This document shows positions 40,530-48,262 of a DNA stretch of 64,000 nucleotides, piece by piece. Both the position numbers and the translations under genes were made by a program. Source of the DNA: JANMAT01 sp031359995 (GTDB lineage: Bacteria > Actinomycetota > Acidimicrobiia > Acidimicrobiales > Ilumatobacteraceae); the NCBI GenBank assembly GCA_031359995.1, contig JANMAT010000127.1, positions 10,822 through 74,821 of the forward strand, written 5' to 3'. A model generated the notes under the pieces. It made no database searches. It saw only the letters and a program-made list of their open reading frames with translations, and had not been told where the DNA came from. How positions within the stretch are numbered: the stretch's first letter is position 1; each line of letters opens with the position of its first letter.

Positions 40530-41473
40530 CGATGGCGACCGATCTGCCCACCTACGACGAGCTGCCCGAGGTGCCGGGCCTCGACCTGCGCCACGCGTGG
40601 GACGTGTGGGGGCGCGACGACGTGCTCGGCTCCATCAACCTGGTCACGCCCGAGCGCGTGGCGCTGGCCGCCGCCGGCGTTCGCACCGGCGAGCTCATCT
40701 CGCTCGACCTTCCGCTCAACGTGCCGAACCCGCCGCTGTACGGCCGCGAGCCCTACGAGCACCACGTGAAGCAGCTGAACCGCAACGAGATGGACGACCG
40801 TCTCGACAACTTCCACCCGCAGGGCTCCACGCAGTGGGATGCGCTCAACCACGTGCGCTGCCGCGAGCACGGTTACTGGGGCGGGCGGCTGCAGGACCCG
40901 ACCGAGGGCCCCAACGGCCTCGGCATCGACCACTGGGCCGCTCACGGCATCGCCGGCCGCGGTGTGCTCATCGACGTGGCCCGATGGTTCTCGGCCACGG
41001 ACCCGGGCTACGACGCGCTGAACCCGCGTGCCGTCACCGTGGCCGACCTGCAGGCCACGCTCGAGGCCCAGGGTGTGTCGCTGCAGCCGGGCGACGTCTG
41101 GTGCGTGCGCACCGGTTGGGTCGCGGCCTACGCCCGCCTGGACGCCGACGCCCGTGCCGCCTACGCCACCGACCCGCGCTTCGTGGGTCTGCGGGCCGAC
41201 GAGGCCATGGCCCGCTTCGTGTGGGACCACCACGCCGCCGCCCTGCTGTGCGACAACCCGGCGGTCGAGGTGCAGCCGGGCGACCCGGCCGTCGGCTCGC
41301 TGCACCGGCGTCTGCTGCCCACGTTGGGCACCGCGTTGGGCGAGATGTTCGACTTCGAGCGCCTGAGCGCGGCCTGCGCGGCCGACGGGTGCTCCACGTT
41401 CTTCTTCGTGGCCAACCCGATCCACGTGCCCGGCGGTCTCGGGTCGCCGGGCAACGCCACCGCCATCCGCTGA
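40526..41473 (+). CDS. Cyclase-family protein (kynurenine-formamidase-like)
   Basis: A 315-aa protein of the cyclase family. In the metal motif, usually HxGTHxDxxxH, it reads PQGSTQWDALNHV: both histidines before the Asp are Gln, but D-x-x-x-H is kept. Such variants occur in hydrolases that open rings or esters. Other landmarks: LGSINLVTPERVALAAAGV, GIAGRGVLIDVARWF, GDVWCVRTGWVAAYA. It may hydrolyse a lactone or amide in the pathway. ATG overlaps the preceding stop (ATGA), with AGGGAG just upstream. Confidence 0.85.
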   Translation: MTMATDLPTYDELPEVPGLDLRHAWDVWGRDDVLGSINLVTPERVALAAAGVRTGELISLDLPLNVPNPPLYGREPYEHHVKQLNRNEMDDRLDNFHPQGSTQWDALNHVRCREHGYWGGRLQDPTEGPNGLGIDHWAAHGIAGRGVLIDVARWFSATDPGYDALNPRAVTVADLQATLEAQGVSLQPGDVWCVRTGWVAAYARLDADARAAYATDPRFVGLRADEAMARFVWDHHAAALLCDNPAVEVQPGDPAVGSLHRRLLPTLGTALGEMFDFERLSAACAADGCSTFFFVANPIHVPGGLGSPGNATAIR

Positions 41474-41485
41474 GCGCGGCGCACC

Positions 41486-42727
41486 ATGACGATCGACCTA
41501 CGCGAGCACATCCGTCCGGGCGACACCGTGCTCGTGGCCCAGAGCTGCGCCGAGCCCCGGGCGCTGGTCGAGGCGCTCATCGCCCAACGCCATGAGCTGG
41601 CGCCGCTGCGGGTCTTCGTCGGCGGCTCGTTCACGGGGTTGCTCACACCCGAGCACGCCGACGCGTTCGAGTTCATCGGCTTCGGTGTGATCGGTCGTAC
41701 CGTCGCGCTGGCGCGGGCCGGGGTGCTGGCGGTGATGCCGATCCACATCGGCACGCTGCCATCGCTGCTGGCGTCGGGTCGTCTGGTGGTCGACGTCGTG
41801 CTGACCCAGCTGAGCGCCCCGTCGCCCGACGGTGTGCACTCCGTGGGCGTGGTGGCCGACTACGTGCTGCCCGCCATCGAGCGGGCCCGCGTCGTGCTCG
41901 GCGAGGTGAACCCGCGGGTGCCCTTCACGTACGGCGACACGCTCGTGCCGGCGGGCCGACTGGCGGCGACCGTCACGATCGACCGGCCGGTGCTCGAGGT
42001 GGAGCGCCGGGCGCCCCTGCCCGAGGACCAGGGCATCGCCGACCACGTGGCCGCACTTGTGCCCGACGGCGCCACCATCCAGTTCGGCGTGGGCGGCACC
42101 CCCGATGCCGTACTGGCCCGCCTCGGTGGTAAGCGCGACCTGGGCGTGCACTCGGGCCTCATCAGCGACGCCCTGCTCGACCTGATCGAGGCCGGCGTGG
42201 TCACCAACACCCGCAAGGAGATCGACCGCGGCGTCACCGTGACCGGCGCGCTGTTCGGCACCGAGCGCCTGTTCCGGTGGGCCGATCACAACGACGCGCT
42301 GTCGATGCGCACGGTGGGCTACACCCACGACCCGCTCGTGCTCGGTCGGCTCGGGTCGCTGTTCGCCATCAACTCCGCCATCGAGGTCGACCTGACCGGG
42401 CAGATCAACGGTGAGTCGCTCGGCGGCACCTACGTGGGCCTGGTCGGCGGGCAGGGGGCGTTCGCCCGGGCCGCCATGGCGTCGGCCACGGGTCGCTCGG
42501 TCGTGGCCCTGCCGTCCACGGCGCGAGGCGGAGCGAGCTCGCGCATCGTGGCCCGCCTGGCCGACGGCATCACGTCCACGCCACGGGCCGACGCCGATCT
42601 GGTCGTCACCGAGCACGGCGTGGCCGACCTGCGCGGCGCCACGCTGCGTCAGCGGGTGCAACGCCTGCTCGCCGTGTCCGATCCGGCCCACCGGGCCGAT
42701 CTCCGCCGGGCCGTCGATGACGCCTAG
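41486..42727 (+). CDS. Acetyl-CoA hydrolase/transferase-family protein
   Basis: A 413-aa class I-fold CoA-transferase. VVLGEVNPRVPFTYGD, IQFGVGGTPDAVLARLGGKR, GVHSGLISDALLDLIEAGVV, NAMINO-type landmark INSAIEVDLTGQINGESLGG, and VVTEHGVADLRGATL near the end match the 4-hydroxybutyrate CoA-transferase/acetyl-CoA hydrolase group. It would swap CoA between acetate and a pathway acid. Its TAG overlaps the TAG of the opposing acyl-CoA dehydrogenase (CTAG, 42724-42727). Confidence 0.9.
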   Translation: MTIDLREHIRPGDTVLVAQSCAEPRALVEALIAQRHELAPLRVFVGGSFTGLLTPEHADAFEFIGFGVIGRTVALARAGVLAVMPIHIGTLPSLLASGRLVVDVVLTQLSAPSPDGVHSVGVVADYVLPAIERARVVLGEVNPRVPFTYGDTLVPAGRLAATVTIDRPVLEVERRAPLPEDQGIADHVAALVPDGATIQFGVGGTPDAVLARLGGKRDLGVHSGLISDALLDLIEAGVVTNTRKEIDRGVTVTGALFGTERLFRWADHNDALSMRTVGYTHDPLVLGRLGSLFAINSAIEVDLTGQINGESLGGTYVGLVGGQGAFARAAMASATGRSVVALPSTARGGASSRIVARLADGITSTPRADADLVVTEHGVADLRGATLRQRVQRLLAVSDPAHRADLRRAVDDA

Positions 42728-43899
42728 CGCGCGCCGACCGACGGCTCGCGGGGCAGGCCCAGCACGCGCTCGCCGATGATCGAGCGTTGGATCTCGTCGG
42801 TGCCGCCGGCGATCGACATCGACAGCGTGAACAGCGCGTCCTTGGCCCACTGGGCGTCGGGGCCGTCGGGTGCGCCGTCCCACGCCGCCGAGTCGGGGCC
42901 CACGATGCGCCACACGAGGTCCTGGAACCGTCGGGCCACCAGCGCGTTGGTGAGCTTGCCCAGCGAGCCAACGGGGCCGGGGTCACGGCCGTCGGCGCGC
43001 GCCGTGACCGCCCGGGTCACCAGCAGGCTCTGGCAGACCTCGTCGATGTAGAGGCGCACGAGATCGGAGCGCACCACGGCGTCGACCGGGCCGCGGCGGG
43101 CCACCTCGGCCACGAGCCGGTCGGTGCGGTCGTGGCGCACGCCGCCGCGCTGGCCCTCGGCCCGGGCGACGCGCTGGTGGTGGAGCATGGCCGACGCGAT
43201 CTTCCAGCCGGCGCCCTCGGGTGGCAGCAGATCGTCGGCCCGGACGAACACGTCGCTGAGGAAGACCTCGTCGAAGTGGAGGCCGCCGTCGAGCTGATGG
43301 ATGGGACGGACCTCCACGCCCGGCGCCTGCAGGTCGACGATGAACATCGACAGACCGGCGTGCTTGGGGACGTCGGGGTCGGTGCGGGCCAGCAGGATGC
43401 CGTGGTCGGCGCGGTGGGCGAGCGTGGTCCAGACCTTCTGCCCGTTGAGCACCCAGCCACCCTCGACAGGTGTGGCCCGGGTCTGCACGCCGGCGGCATC
43501 GGAGCCGGCGCCCGGCTCGGAGAACAGCTGGCACCAGACCTCGAGCCCGGCCAGGATCCGCGGCGCATGTCGGCGCCGCTGGGCCTCGGTGCCGTGGGTC
43601 AGCAGCGTCGGCAGGCAGTTGCCCAGGGTGATGGCCAGCTCCTCGGTCATCAGCGGGTACCGACCCGCCTCCTCCCGCCACGCCCGCTCGTAGGTGTCGG
43701 GCAGGCCCTGGCCCCCGCAGCAGCAGGGCACGTTCAGGCCGGCCAGCCCGGCGGCGTGGAGCGCCCGCTGGAACGTGAGGGCCTGGTCGAGGGCCCGGTC
43801 ACCGCGGGGGTCGTCGGCGGCCACGTCGGCCCGGCCGTCGGCGTGACACGCGAGGAACGCGCGGACCCGGGTCCGGAACTCCTGCAGTTCGGCCTCCAT
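42724..43899 (-). CDS. Acyl-CoA dehydrogenase
   Basis: A 391-aa FAD enzyme. LGNCLPTLLTHGTEAQRRR, the FAD-binding LFSEPGAGSDAAGVQTRA, GQKVWTTLAHRADHGIL, and the C-terminal IAGGTDEIQRSIIGERVLGL are all present. It oxidises an acyl-CoA to the enoyl-CoA, with electrons passing to ETF. Catalytic base is not certain. ATG 43899 is preferred to 43911 since GGGGGG lies 5 bases before it. An odd Cys-triplet (CCCGG) occurs at about residue 63. Convergent with the CoA-transferase operon, with overlapping stop codons. Confidence 0.92.
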   Translation of the reverse strand: MEAELQEFRTRVRAFLACHADGRADVAADDPRGDRALDQALTFQRALHAAGLAGLNVPCCCGGQGLPDTYERAWREEAGRYPLMTEELAITLGNCLPTLLTHGTEAQRRRHAPRILAGLEVWCQLFSEPGAGSDAAGVQTRATPVEGGWVLNGQKVWTTLAHRADHGILLARTDPDVPKHAGLSMFIVDLQAPGVEVRPIHQLDGGLHFDEVFLSDVFVRADDLLPPEGAGWKIASAMLHHQRVARAEGQRGGVRHDRTDRLVAEVARRGPVDAVVRSDLVRLYIDEVCQSLLVTRAVTARADGRDPGPVGSLGKLTNALVARRFQDLVWRIVGPDSAAWDGAPDGPDAQWAKDALFTLSMSIAGGTDEIQRSIIGERVLGLPREPSVGAR

Positions 43900-44008
43900 C
43901 CGACCCCCCATCGCTGACGGTTCCTCGACCCTCGCACGGAGGGTCCGTGGCCACCAGGGACGATGGTCCCGCACGTGCGGGGGGAGCCGACCAAGGGCGC
44001 CGGGCGCG

Positions 44009-45067
44009 TCACCGGCCGACGATGAGCACAGCCACGTCGTCGCGCACGTCGCGGTCGAGGGTGGCGGCGGCCACGAGGCGGTCGGCCACCTCGCCGGGCT
44101 CCTCGCGGTGGGCGGCCTCGCGTCGCAGCCAGTGGAGCAGGCCGTCCTCGTTCCAGCGGTCGGGGTCGCCGTCGAGCCGTGGGTTCTCGACCAGACCGTC
44201 GGTGTAGAAGAGCAACGGGCGGCCGTCCCAGGGTGAGCGCGTCACCGTCCAGTCGGCATCGCCGAGGCCGAGTGGTCGCCCCGCGGGCACCCTCACCAGG
44301 CGCGGCGGGCGTCCCATCGAGATCGGCGCCGGGTGGCCGGCGCTCACGAGGCACACCTCGCCGTTGGCCGGGTCGACGAAGCCCGTGCACAGCGTGATGA
44401 ACAGCGAGAGCGACCGGTCGTCGAAGAACGCGGCGTTCAACCGGCGCACCCAATCGGCGGGGTCGTCGCCGCCCTCGTACACGATGGCTCGCCATCCGGC
44501 CCGTACGGCGGCACCGAGCGCGGCGGCGCGCGGCCCGTGCCCCGACACGTCGCCGATCACGAAGCCGAGCCGCCCGTCGCCGAGCGGCACCACGTCGAGG
44601 AAGTCGCCGCCGAGCTTCATGTTCTTGTCGGCCGGCAGGTAGCGCCCCGCGACGATGAACCCCTCCGGCGGCACCAGGTGGGGCACGAGCGCGCCCTCGA
44701 ACGACTGCAGCGTGGTCGTCGTCTCGTCGAGCACGTCGATGGTGCGCTGCTGCCGCTCGCGCCGCGCGGCGCCCACCGCGCCGAGGGCGGAGACGAGCGT
44801 GATGATGACGAGCCGTGCGATCACCGCGGCGATGGCCAGCGGCCCGAGCGCGCCGACCACGGCCGCCACCGCGACGCTGAGGACTGCGATGATCGCTGTC
44901 GGCCGCCAGCCGCACATCACCGCGGTCAGCAGGGGCGGTACCGCGAAGATGGCCAGGGGACGGGCGGCGAGGTCGGCGTAGAGCGGGTACGACGCGGTGA
45001 TGACGGCGAGCAGCACGAGGCTGGCCAGGAGGCCCTGCCGGTCATCGCGCGCGCCGCCGAGCACCAT
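44009..45067 (-). CDS. Membrane-anchored SpoIIE-type PP2C phosphatase
   Basis: A 352-aa protein. Residues 1-110 hold about four membrane helices (LLASLVLLAVITASYPLY, LAIFAVPPLLTAVMCG, AIIAVLSVAVAAVVGALG). Then the PP2C domain: GGDFLDVVPLGDGRLGFVIGD (metal Asp), VSGHGPRAAALGAAVR, LLFYTDGLVENP, DDVAVLIVGR. Such phosphatases control anti-sigma-factor antagonists in stress signalling. No partner kinase or STAS gene is next to it. ATG 45067, after an alternative GTG at 45070. Confidence 0.9.
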   Translation of the reverse strand: MVLGGARDDRQGLLASLVLLAVITASYPLYADLAARPLAIFAVPPLLTAVMCGWRPTAIIAVLSVAVAAVVGALGPLAIAAVIARLVIITLVSALGAVGAARRERQQRTIDVLDETTTTLQSFEGALVPHLVPPEGFIVAGRYLPADKNMKLGGDFLDVVPLGDGRLGFVIGDVSGHGPRAAALGAAVRAGWRAIVYEGGDDPADWVRRLNAAFFDDRSLSLFITLCTGFVDPANGEVCLVSAGHPAPISMGRPPRLVRVPAGRPLGLGDADWTVTRSPWDGRPLLFYTDGLVENPRLDGDPDRWNEDGLLHWLRREAAHREEPGEVADRLVAAATLDRDVRDDVAVLIVGR

Positions 45068-45163
45068 CACCGGATTGTGGCACGGCCCCGTCGGGTGATC
45101 CGACCGACGACGCCCGCAGGGTCACACCACGAAATGGGCGGCCAACCCCGTCCGGGTGCGGCG

Positions 45164-45169
45164 TAGCGT
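45164..45169 (+). promoter_or_regulatory. -10-like TAGCGT box of VOC gene
   Basis: TAGCGT ends 7 bases before the ATG at 45177; no Shine-Dalgarno sequence. Confidence 0.45.
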
Positions 45170-45176
45170 GCGCGTG

Positions 45177-45929
45177 ATGCCCGTTCGCTGGATGACCGCG
45201 TTCCTCGACCGACCGACGGCGAGCTTCGACACCTCGGTGGCGTTCTGGCAGGCCGTCACGGCCAGCGGGCTGTCGGCCCCGCGCGGCGAGCAGGGCGAGT
45301 TCGCCACGCTCCTGCCCGCCCATGGCGACGCCTACCTGCGCGTGCAGCGCGTGCCCGAGGGTGCGGGCGGCAGCCATCTCGACGTGCACGTCGACGACGT
45401 GGCCGCCACCGCCGCCCGGTTCGCGGCGCTGGGCGCCCACGTGCAGCACGACGGCGGGTACGTGACGATGGTGTCGCCGGCCGGGATCGTGTTCTGCGTG
45501 GTGCCCCACCACGGTCAGGCGGTGCGCCCCGCGCCGGTGACCGACGGCGCGGCCCGCTCGCTGGTCGATCAGCTCAGCCTCGACGTGCCCGACGTCCACT
45601 TCGACGCCGAGGCCGGCTTCTGGGTGGCCGCCACCGGCTGGGAACGTCACCACGGTGCGATGGCCGAGTTCGTCGTGCTGGCCCGCCCGGCCGGCCAGCC
45701 GCTGCGCCTGCTGCTGCAGCGCCTCGGCGCCGACGACCGCGGCGGGGGTCGCGCCCACCTCGACCTCGCCTGTGGCGCCGACGTCGAGGTCGTCGCGGCT
45801 CGGCACGTCGCCCTCGGTGCCACCATCGTGCGCACCACGCCGTACTGGACGACGTTGGCCGATCCGGCCGGCCTGCCCTACTGCCTGACCCGACGCGATC
45901 CGGTCACCGGCACGCTGCCGCCCCCGTGA
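45177..45929 (+). CDS. Two-domain VOC-family protein
   Basis: A 250-aa glyoxalase-like protein with two VOC modules: residues 1-115 (RWMTAFLDRP, then GSHLDVHVDDVAATAARFAA and GIVFCVV) and 120-250 (VDQLSLDVPDVHFDAEAGFW, then AHLDLACGADVEVVAARHVA, GLPYCL). His at the first position of each HLD unit could be metal ligands. Function unknown, possibly dioxygenase or resistance-type. ATG 45177 preferred over GTG 45156. Confidence 0.82.
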   Translation: MPVRWMTAFLDRPTASFDTSVAFWQAVTASGLSAPRGEQGEFATLLPAHGDAYLRVQRVPEGAGGSHLDVHVDDVAATAARFAALGAHVQHDGGYVTMVSPAGIVFCVVPHHGQAVRPAPVTDGAARSLVDQLSLDVPDVHFDAEAGFWVAATGWERHHGAMAEFVVLARPAGQPLRLLLQRLGADDRGGGRAHLDLACGADVEVVAARHVALGATIVRTTPYWTTLADPAGLPYCLTRRDPVTGTLPPP

Positions 45930-45933
45930 GCGT

Positions 45934-45964
45934 TTGAGACCCCGCCCGGGAGGCGCGTTACGGT
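45934..45964 (+). promoter_or_regulatory. Promoter of the VOC-SDR operon
   Basis: TTGAGA (45934-45939), a 19-base spacer and TACGGT (45959-45964). Transcription would begin near 45971, leaving a short leader with GGGGGAGG before the ATG at 45987. Confidence 0.5.
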
Positions 45965-45986
45965 GCGCTCGAACGGGGGAGGCGCC

Positions 45987-46529
45987 ATGCTCGGAGACCT
46001 CGTCGGCATGGCCGGCGGTCCCATCATCCAGATGTGCTGGGCGGTGGACGACATCGGAGCAGCCGCGCACCGGTGGGCCACGACGGTGGGCGCCGGCCCG
46101 TTCTTCCTGGCGCCCCACATCGGCTTCCGTGACCTGACCTACCGCGGGCAGCCGGCGACCATGGACCAGTCATCGGCCGTGGGCCAGTGGGGCACGATGC
46201 AGGTGGAGCTCTTCCAGCAGCACTGCGACAGCCCGTCACCGGCGGCCGAGATGATCGCCGACGGCCACACCGGGCTGCAGCACGTCACCTGGTTCGCCGC
46301 CGACATCGACGCCGAAGGTCGGCGGCTGCGCGGCCTCGGCTTCGACGAGTTGATGACGGCGCGCCTCACGGCCATGGGCGACATGCGCGTGGCCTGGTAC
46401 GACGCCCGCCCCCTGCTCGGCTGCGCGGTCGAGATCTACGAGGACACCCCGATGATGCGCAAGTTCTACGCCCGCATCGCCAAGGCCGCAGTCGACTGGC
46501 AGGGCGACGAGCCCCTGAGGCCGCTGTGA
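45987..46529 (+). CDS. VOC-family protein (methylmalonyl-CoA-epimerase-like)
   Basis: A 180-aa protein. IIQMCWAVDDIGAAAHRW, TMQVELFQQHCDSPSPAAEM, GLQHVTWFAADIDAEGRRL and CAVEIYEDTPMMRKFY fit the VOC fold with epimerase-like ligand positions. It may act on a CoA ester or as a ring-cleaving dioxygenase. ATG 45987 has GGGGGAGG 5 bases upstream. Its stop overlaps the SDR start (GTGA). Confidence 0.85.
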   Translation: MLGDLVGMAGGPIIQMCWAVDDIGAAAHRWATTVGAGPFFLAPHIGFRDLTYRGQPATMDQSSAVGQWGTMQVELFQQHCDSPSPAAEMIADGHTGLQHVTWFAADIDAEGRRLRGLGFDELMTARLTAMGDMRVAWYDARPLLGCAVEIYEDTPMMRKFYARIAKAAVDWQGDEPLRPL

Positions 46530-47293
46530 GCGCCGATGCGGTCGACACCTGGGCGGTCGTCACCGGCGGCGGCACCGGCATCGGTCGGGCCACCGCGCTG
46601 CTGCTGGCTCGGCGGGGCATCGGCGTGATCGTGAGCGGGCGCACCGCAGCCACGCTCGACGCGACGCTGGGTGCCATCGTCGGGGCGGGCGGCACGGGCA
46701 CCACCGTGGTCGCCGACGTCGGCACCGCCGAAGGCGTCGACACCATCGCCCACGCGGTGGGCGGGTGCACCCTCGTGGCCCTGGTGCACGCCGCAGGGCG
46801 CGACATCGCCCAGGCCTTCACCGAGACGACTCGCGACGACCTGGCCGAGATGCTGGCCACCGACGTGTACGCGCCGTTCTTCGTCACCCAGCGCCTGCTG
46901 CCGCGGTTGGCCGACGGCGCCGGCGTGGTGTTCGTGGGGTCGATCTCGGCCCGTCACGGCCGTGATCGTCACGCCGGGTACGGCGCGGCCAAGGCCGCCC
47001 TCATCGGGCTCACCGCCAACCTGGCGGTGGAGCTGGGCCCTCGGGTGCGGGTGAACTGCGTGAGCCCCGGTGCGACCCGCACCGCCATGCTGCGCGACTA
47101 CGTGCGCGCCTCCACCAGCCACCTGAGCGACGAGCAGAAGGCGATCGTCGGCGTGCAGGACGCCGCCCGTCTGGTGCTCGGCCGGGTGGCCGAACCGGCC
47201 GAGGTGGCCGCCACGATCGTGCACCTCGCCCTCGACGCCACCTCGATCACCGGGGTCGACCTCCCCGTCGACGTCGGCTACAGCGCCAGCTGA
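46526..47293 (+). CDS. SDR-family oxidoreductase
   Basis: A 255-aa classical SDR. AVVTGGGTGIGRATALLLA binds NAD(P). Ser in VGSISARHG, Tyr/Lys in YGAAKAAL; RVRVNCVSPGATRTAML and GVDLPVDVGYSAS near the end. The NNAG motif is replaced by VHAAGRD, as in FabG-like variants. Coupled to the VOC gene. Substrate unknown. Confidence 0.9.
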   Translation: MSADAVDTWAVVTGGGTGIGRATALLLARRGIGVIVSGRTAATLDATLGAIVGAGGTGTTVVADVGTAEGVDTIAHAVGGCTLVALVHAAGRDIAQAFTETTRDDLAEMLATDVYAPFFVTQRLLPRLADGAGVVFVGSISARHGRDRHAGYGAAKAALIGLTANLAVELGPRVRVNCVSPGATRTAMLRDYVRASTSHLSDEQKAIVGVQDAARLVLGRVAEPAEVAATIVHLALDATSITGVDLPVDVGYSAS

Positions 47294-47359
47294 CGCGCCG
47301 CCGGGCTCACGCCGCCGGGCCCGCGCCGCGCCGCGCGGAGCGGAGCCGACGCCCAGGCC

Positions 47360-47461
47360 GTGACCCAACGCCTGAAGCAGGAGGCCAAGCGCGAGGCCCT
47401 GCGGGCCCACGCCGACGCCCAACGCCGCCGCGACGCCGCCCGGCGCGCCAAAGGCCGCTGA
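47360..47461 (+). other. Possible 33-aa basic helical ORF
   Basis: GTG 47360 to TGA 47459-47461 encodes MTQRLKQEAKREALR and an Ala/Arg-rich rest: one long, highly charged helix. It lies in the 368-base gap 47294-47661. No good Shine-Dalgarno sequence is seen. It may be a real small protein or a low-complexity GC artefact. Confidence 0.25.
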
Positions 47462-47485
47462 CGCCCACCCGATCGCCGACCGGTG

Positions 47486-47537
47486 CCGCTCTGGGTCGTC
47501 CCCGTGCCACCCGTGACTCGAATCCGACCCAGAGCGG
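47486..47537. repeat. 13-bp perfect inverted repeat, 26-base loop
   Basis: CCGCTCTGGGTCG (47486-47498) and CGACCCAGAGCGG (47525-47537) are exactly complementary. It follows the VOC-SDR operon by about 190 bases and precedes the excalibur-like gene. It could be a terminator or a repetitive extragenic palindrome. The loop is not a tRNA. Confidence 0.5.
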
Positions 47538-47661
47538 GCTGAGGGCGGCCTGACCCGATTGCTGCGGCATCCGTGTCGATCGTCTGACGACTTCGCGCAC
47601 CCGGCGCGCCACGCCGGCGCCGCGCCCAAGCTGAACTCGGCGGCAGGGCGGGGAGGACGCG

Positions 47662-48201
47662 ATGCGGATCGCAACGGTGGTCGGTGGCGGACGAAGGCGG
47701 TTGGTCGTGCTCTGTGGCGCCGGTCTGTGCGTGGCTGGCGTGGCCAGCGCCGCCACCCGGCCGGCCGTCGACGACCGCCCGGTGTCGACGGTGCTGGCGA
47801 CCACAGTCATCGCACCGTCGACTACGTCGTCCACCCTCGACGAGGCCACGACGACCGCGGCGGCGGCACCCGCGGCGACCGTTGCACCCGTGAGTGTCGA
47901 TTCGACCCCCACCCCGGCACCCGAGGAAACCTCGACCGTACCCCCATCGACCGAGCCGCCGGTCACCGAGTTGCCGACCACTGTCGCGCCACCGCCCACG
48001 GCCCGCACCACCGTCGTCCTGCCGTCGACAGCGGGTGAGTGCGACCCGAACTACGCGGGTCGGTGCGTCCCGATCGACTCCGACGTCGACTGCGCCGGTG
48101 GCAAGGGCAACGGGCCGTCTTACGTTCGGGGGCCGGTGCGCGTCGTCGGCAGCGACATCTACGACCTCGATCGCGACGGCGACGGCACCGGCTGCGAGTG
48201 A
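47662..48201 (+). CDS. Secreted excalibur-like calcium-binding-domain protein
   Basis: A 179-aa exported protein. Signal peptide residues 1-30 (RRRLVVLCGAGLCVAGVASA), a Thr/Pro/Ser linker (about 40-125) for the cell wall, and a C-terminal domain ECDPNYAGRCVP, SDVDCAGGKGNGP, DRDGDGTGCE. The DxDxDGxGCE end is the excalibur-type loop that may bind Ca2+. Function unknown; often fused to nucleases. GGGGAGGA lies 4 bases before the ATG. Confidence 0.82.
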   Translation: MRIATVVGGGRRRLVVLCGAGLCVAGVASAATRPAVDDRPVSTVLATTVIAPSTTSSTLDEATTTAAAAPAATVAPVSVDSTPTPAPEETSTVPPSTEPPVTELPTTVAPPPTARTTVVLPSTAGECDPNYAGRCVPIDSDVDCAGGKGNGPSYVRGPVRVVGSDIYDLDRDGDGTGCE

Positions 48202-48262
48202 TCCCACCTGGCCCGACTGCACGCCGTCGAATCCGAGCCGTATCTGTCGTGCCTGGGCCGAA

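Noticed and set aside
42724..42727. CTAG with two opposite overlapping TAG stops as a special signal
   Set aside because: Simple result of compact convergent genes; no other structure around it.
47499..47537. tRNA-like GACTCGAATCC in the hairpin loop
   Set aside because: No acceptor stem, D-arm or anticodon arm could be built around it on either strand.
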